DNA of 64,000 bases from Epiperipatus broadwayi (taxonomy: Eukaryota > Onychophora > Udeonychophora > Euonychophora > Peripatidae). The notes under the pieces were generated by a model that saw only the letters and a program-made list of their open reading frames with translations, was not told the DNA's origin and did not search any database. The translations under genes and the position numbers were made by a program. Location: contig JAQFVV010006310.1 of NCBI GenBank assembly GCA_028023455.1, positions 62,001 to 126,000 of the forward strand, written 5' to 3'. Of the stretch, positions 62,646 to 64,000 are shown in pieces (the first letter of the stretch is position 1; every line of letters starts with the position of its first letter).

Positions 62646-62775
62646 ATTAACTTCCTCAGTTTGTGGGGTTATTTTCGTTCCAGTTTTTGCTTGTTGATTC
62701 CTTAGGTTCTCCATTAACTTCCTCAGTTTGTGGGGTTATTTTCATCCAGTTTGCTGGTTGATTCTTTAGGTTGAG
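62646..62775 (+). repeat. Tandem duplication, two units of about 65 bases
   Basis: Both units open ATTAACTTCCTCAGTTTGTG and continue GGGTTATTTTC to TTGATTCYTTAGGTT. They are almost identical, so the duplication is recent. Confidence 0.85.
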
Positions 62776-62839
62776 TTTCAATTGACAGCTACAGAAGCGG
62801 CGATCCCTCTAGCAGGTCAGGCAAAGATCTTACATTGCG

Positions 62840-62925
62840 AGTCAGTGATGAGACGGCTTGAATCCGAACCCACGTTCCTTTAACGCCACTAGCCACGCAC
62901 TTCTCCCATTTTCTTTTAGCTGTTG
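62840..62925 (-). mobile_element. Possible tRNA-like SINE head
   Basis: The minus strand reads TGGCTAGTGGCG (A-box-like), then about 20 bases later GGGTTCGGATTC (B-box-like), the spacing of a pol III internal promoter. It does not fold into a full tRNA. Not the same sequence as the SINE at 26 kb. Confidence 0.4.
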
Positions 62926-64000
62926 CTTCTCTAAAGTCTCTACTAGCAATGCCAGACAAAAATTGTAATTTTATTAATCTCTTTCTTTGTTCGTTGTTTT
63001 TCAAATTTTTAATTAAGACTTAGATTTCCAACCAATTCTTATCATTATGTTTCTTTATTTAATTAGTGGCTGGAATGTAAGTCCCAATTAATTTAACAGA
63101 TCAGGCAAAGATCTTCCGTTGATAACATTTCTTTGTCCGTGGAATTTAATTTGTCCAACAGACTTTCACACCTATGGCCATATTGTTTCTTTTTATATAT
63201 ATCACATCTTACATTTATTTTATTTAAAGTTTACAATTCATTCATTTTTTTCACATTTACGTTTTACATTTATTTTAATTTGTTATAATATTTTTTTTTT
63301 TAATGAGAGAGAAGACACGCATTTCTTTATGCTTCCTTTTCCCCTCTCCCACAATAAACAAAATAACTTTCTAGCATTTGATTTACCAGAGAGAAAGAGA
63401 CACATTTCTTTATTTATGCAGCCCCCCCTCCCCTTCTCTTACTATTACACAATCCACAGTAATTTTGACATTAGAATTTCAATTTTTCTTTTCCTTCCTT
63501 TCTTTTTTTAAAAAAAATTTATTAGCTAATTTATTTCACCTTTATTACTTTCTAATTTTATTAATAAATATATATGTGTGTCGACGACTTTACGTGGTCG
63601 TCACATTACACTCCGCCCGTTTTTGAGAATTAAAATCGGGTCGAATCTTATTCTGAGATGAGAGCCTATTTTAATTCTTTGCTTTCAACTCTTACTTCTG
63701 CTTTTATTACATACTTTCCCACTCTGTCATGACGAGTGATAATGATGATGAGGATGACTGCAGAGAGACAGCTAGGTAAAGCTACACAATTCTTTCCGAT
63801 CGATTTTGGCTGATCAACCAATTTAATCTCTACGCATACGAGACCATGGCATAACTTAACTCTATCAAAACAAAAAAACATAACAGGGTTTAAAGCGTGT
63901 GAACAGCAGGATATTTCTACTGCCTGCTCATCTTGCGCAAACCACAAATTCTTATTCTTTATTTATTTATTTATTTTATTCAAGGCACTAATTCTTATTT

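Larger units (their letters stand above)
62030..63620. other. Less AT-rich block, probable retroelement remains
   Basis: G+C-richer patches with no conserved domain. It contains a tandem duplication (62646-62775), a tRNA-like promoter on the minus strand (62840-62925), and a 15-base word CAGGCAAAGATCTTA/C at 62818 and 63101. The ORF at 62789-63004 (minus) overlaps the tRNA-like part and is probably not a gene. Ends not defined. Confidence 0.4.
58527..64000 (-). other. ASCC3 upstream intron, partial
   Basis: No further exon was found. It contains the repeats listed at 59480, 59851, 62646 and 62030-63620. The rest of 58.5-62.0 kb is AT-rich. The minus-strand frame 63666-63947 (contains CHGLVCVEIKLVDQPKS) is 93 codons and unrecognised; it may be retroelement debris. 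Confidence 0.5.

Noticed and set aside
1-64000. CRISPR arrays, operons or a bacterial defence system
   Set aside because: The window is eukaryotic: spliced exons, eukaryotic transposons, and no regularly spaced identical repeats with unique spacers.

Overview
This is an AT-rich (about three-quarters A+T by eye) stretch of animal nuclear DNA. It has no bacterial features: no dense ORFs, no operons and no ribosome binding sites. Its only host gene is a run of 13 minus-strand exons, all with GT donors and AG acceptors, that splice in frame. They encode the second helicase cassette of ASCC3, the activating signal cointegrator 1 complex subunit 3, an Ski2-like DExH helicase. Only about 1.9 kb (3%) of the window is host coding sequence. 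Both ends of the gene lie outside. The N-terminal exons should be beyond position 64000, and the exons for the last SEC63 domain should lie below position 1.

Layout on the minus strand, from high to low coordinates: exons 58273-58526 and 57895-58063 (end of the first SEC63 module); 53786-54006 (Walker A); 46554-46639; 37301-37467 (DEIH), 37074-37219 and 36874-36994 (a tight cluster); 26950-27092; 22507-22644 and 22289-22409 (helicase motif V); 9891-10023 (motif VI); 8547-8672 and 8356-8467 (winged helix). Introns fall into two classes. Five are 79-209 bases, and most of the others are 4-12 kb and packed with repeats.

The introns are a museum of mobile elements: (1) a pogo/Tigger-like DNA transposon (5753-8302) with a hAT element nested in it (6567-8198) that has a perfect 8-base target duplication; (2) at least three minus-strand copies of an endonuclease/reverse-transcriptase LINE, one split in its endonuclease domain by a 744-base hAT MITE with its own 8-base duplication; (3) a Penelope-like element tail with a GIY-YIG endonuclease (about 38030-39000); (4) a Tc1/mariner-type MITE (32171-32528); (5) tRNA-derived SINEs; (6) a family of long fold-back repeats at 25.3-26.1, 47.2-48.0 and 59.85-60.24 kb; and (7) several other large inverted repeats and tandem duplications. 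The element mix and long introns suggest an invertebrate with a repeat-rich genome. The sequence alone does not let me name the phylum.

I found no complete gene, no structural RNA gene, no CRISPR array and no novel multi-gene system. The most unusual aspect is the density of long inverted repeats, all inside the transcribed introns of one gene.
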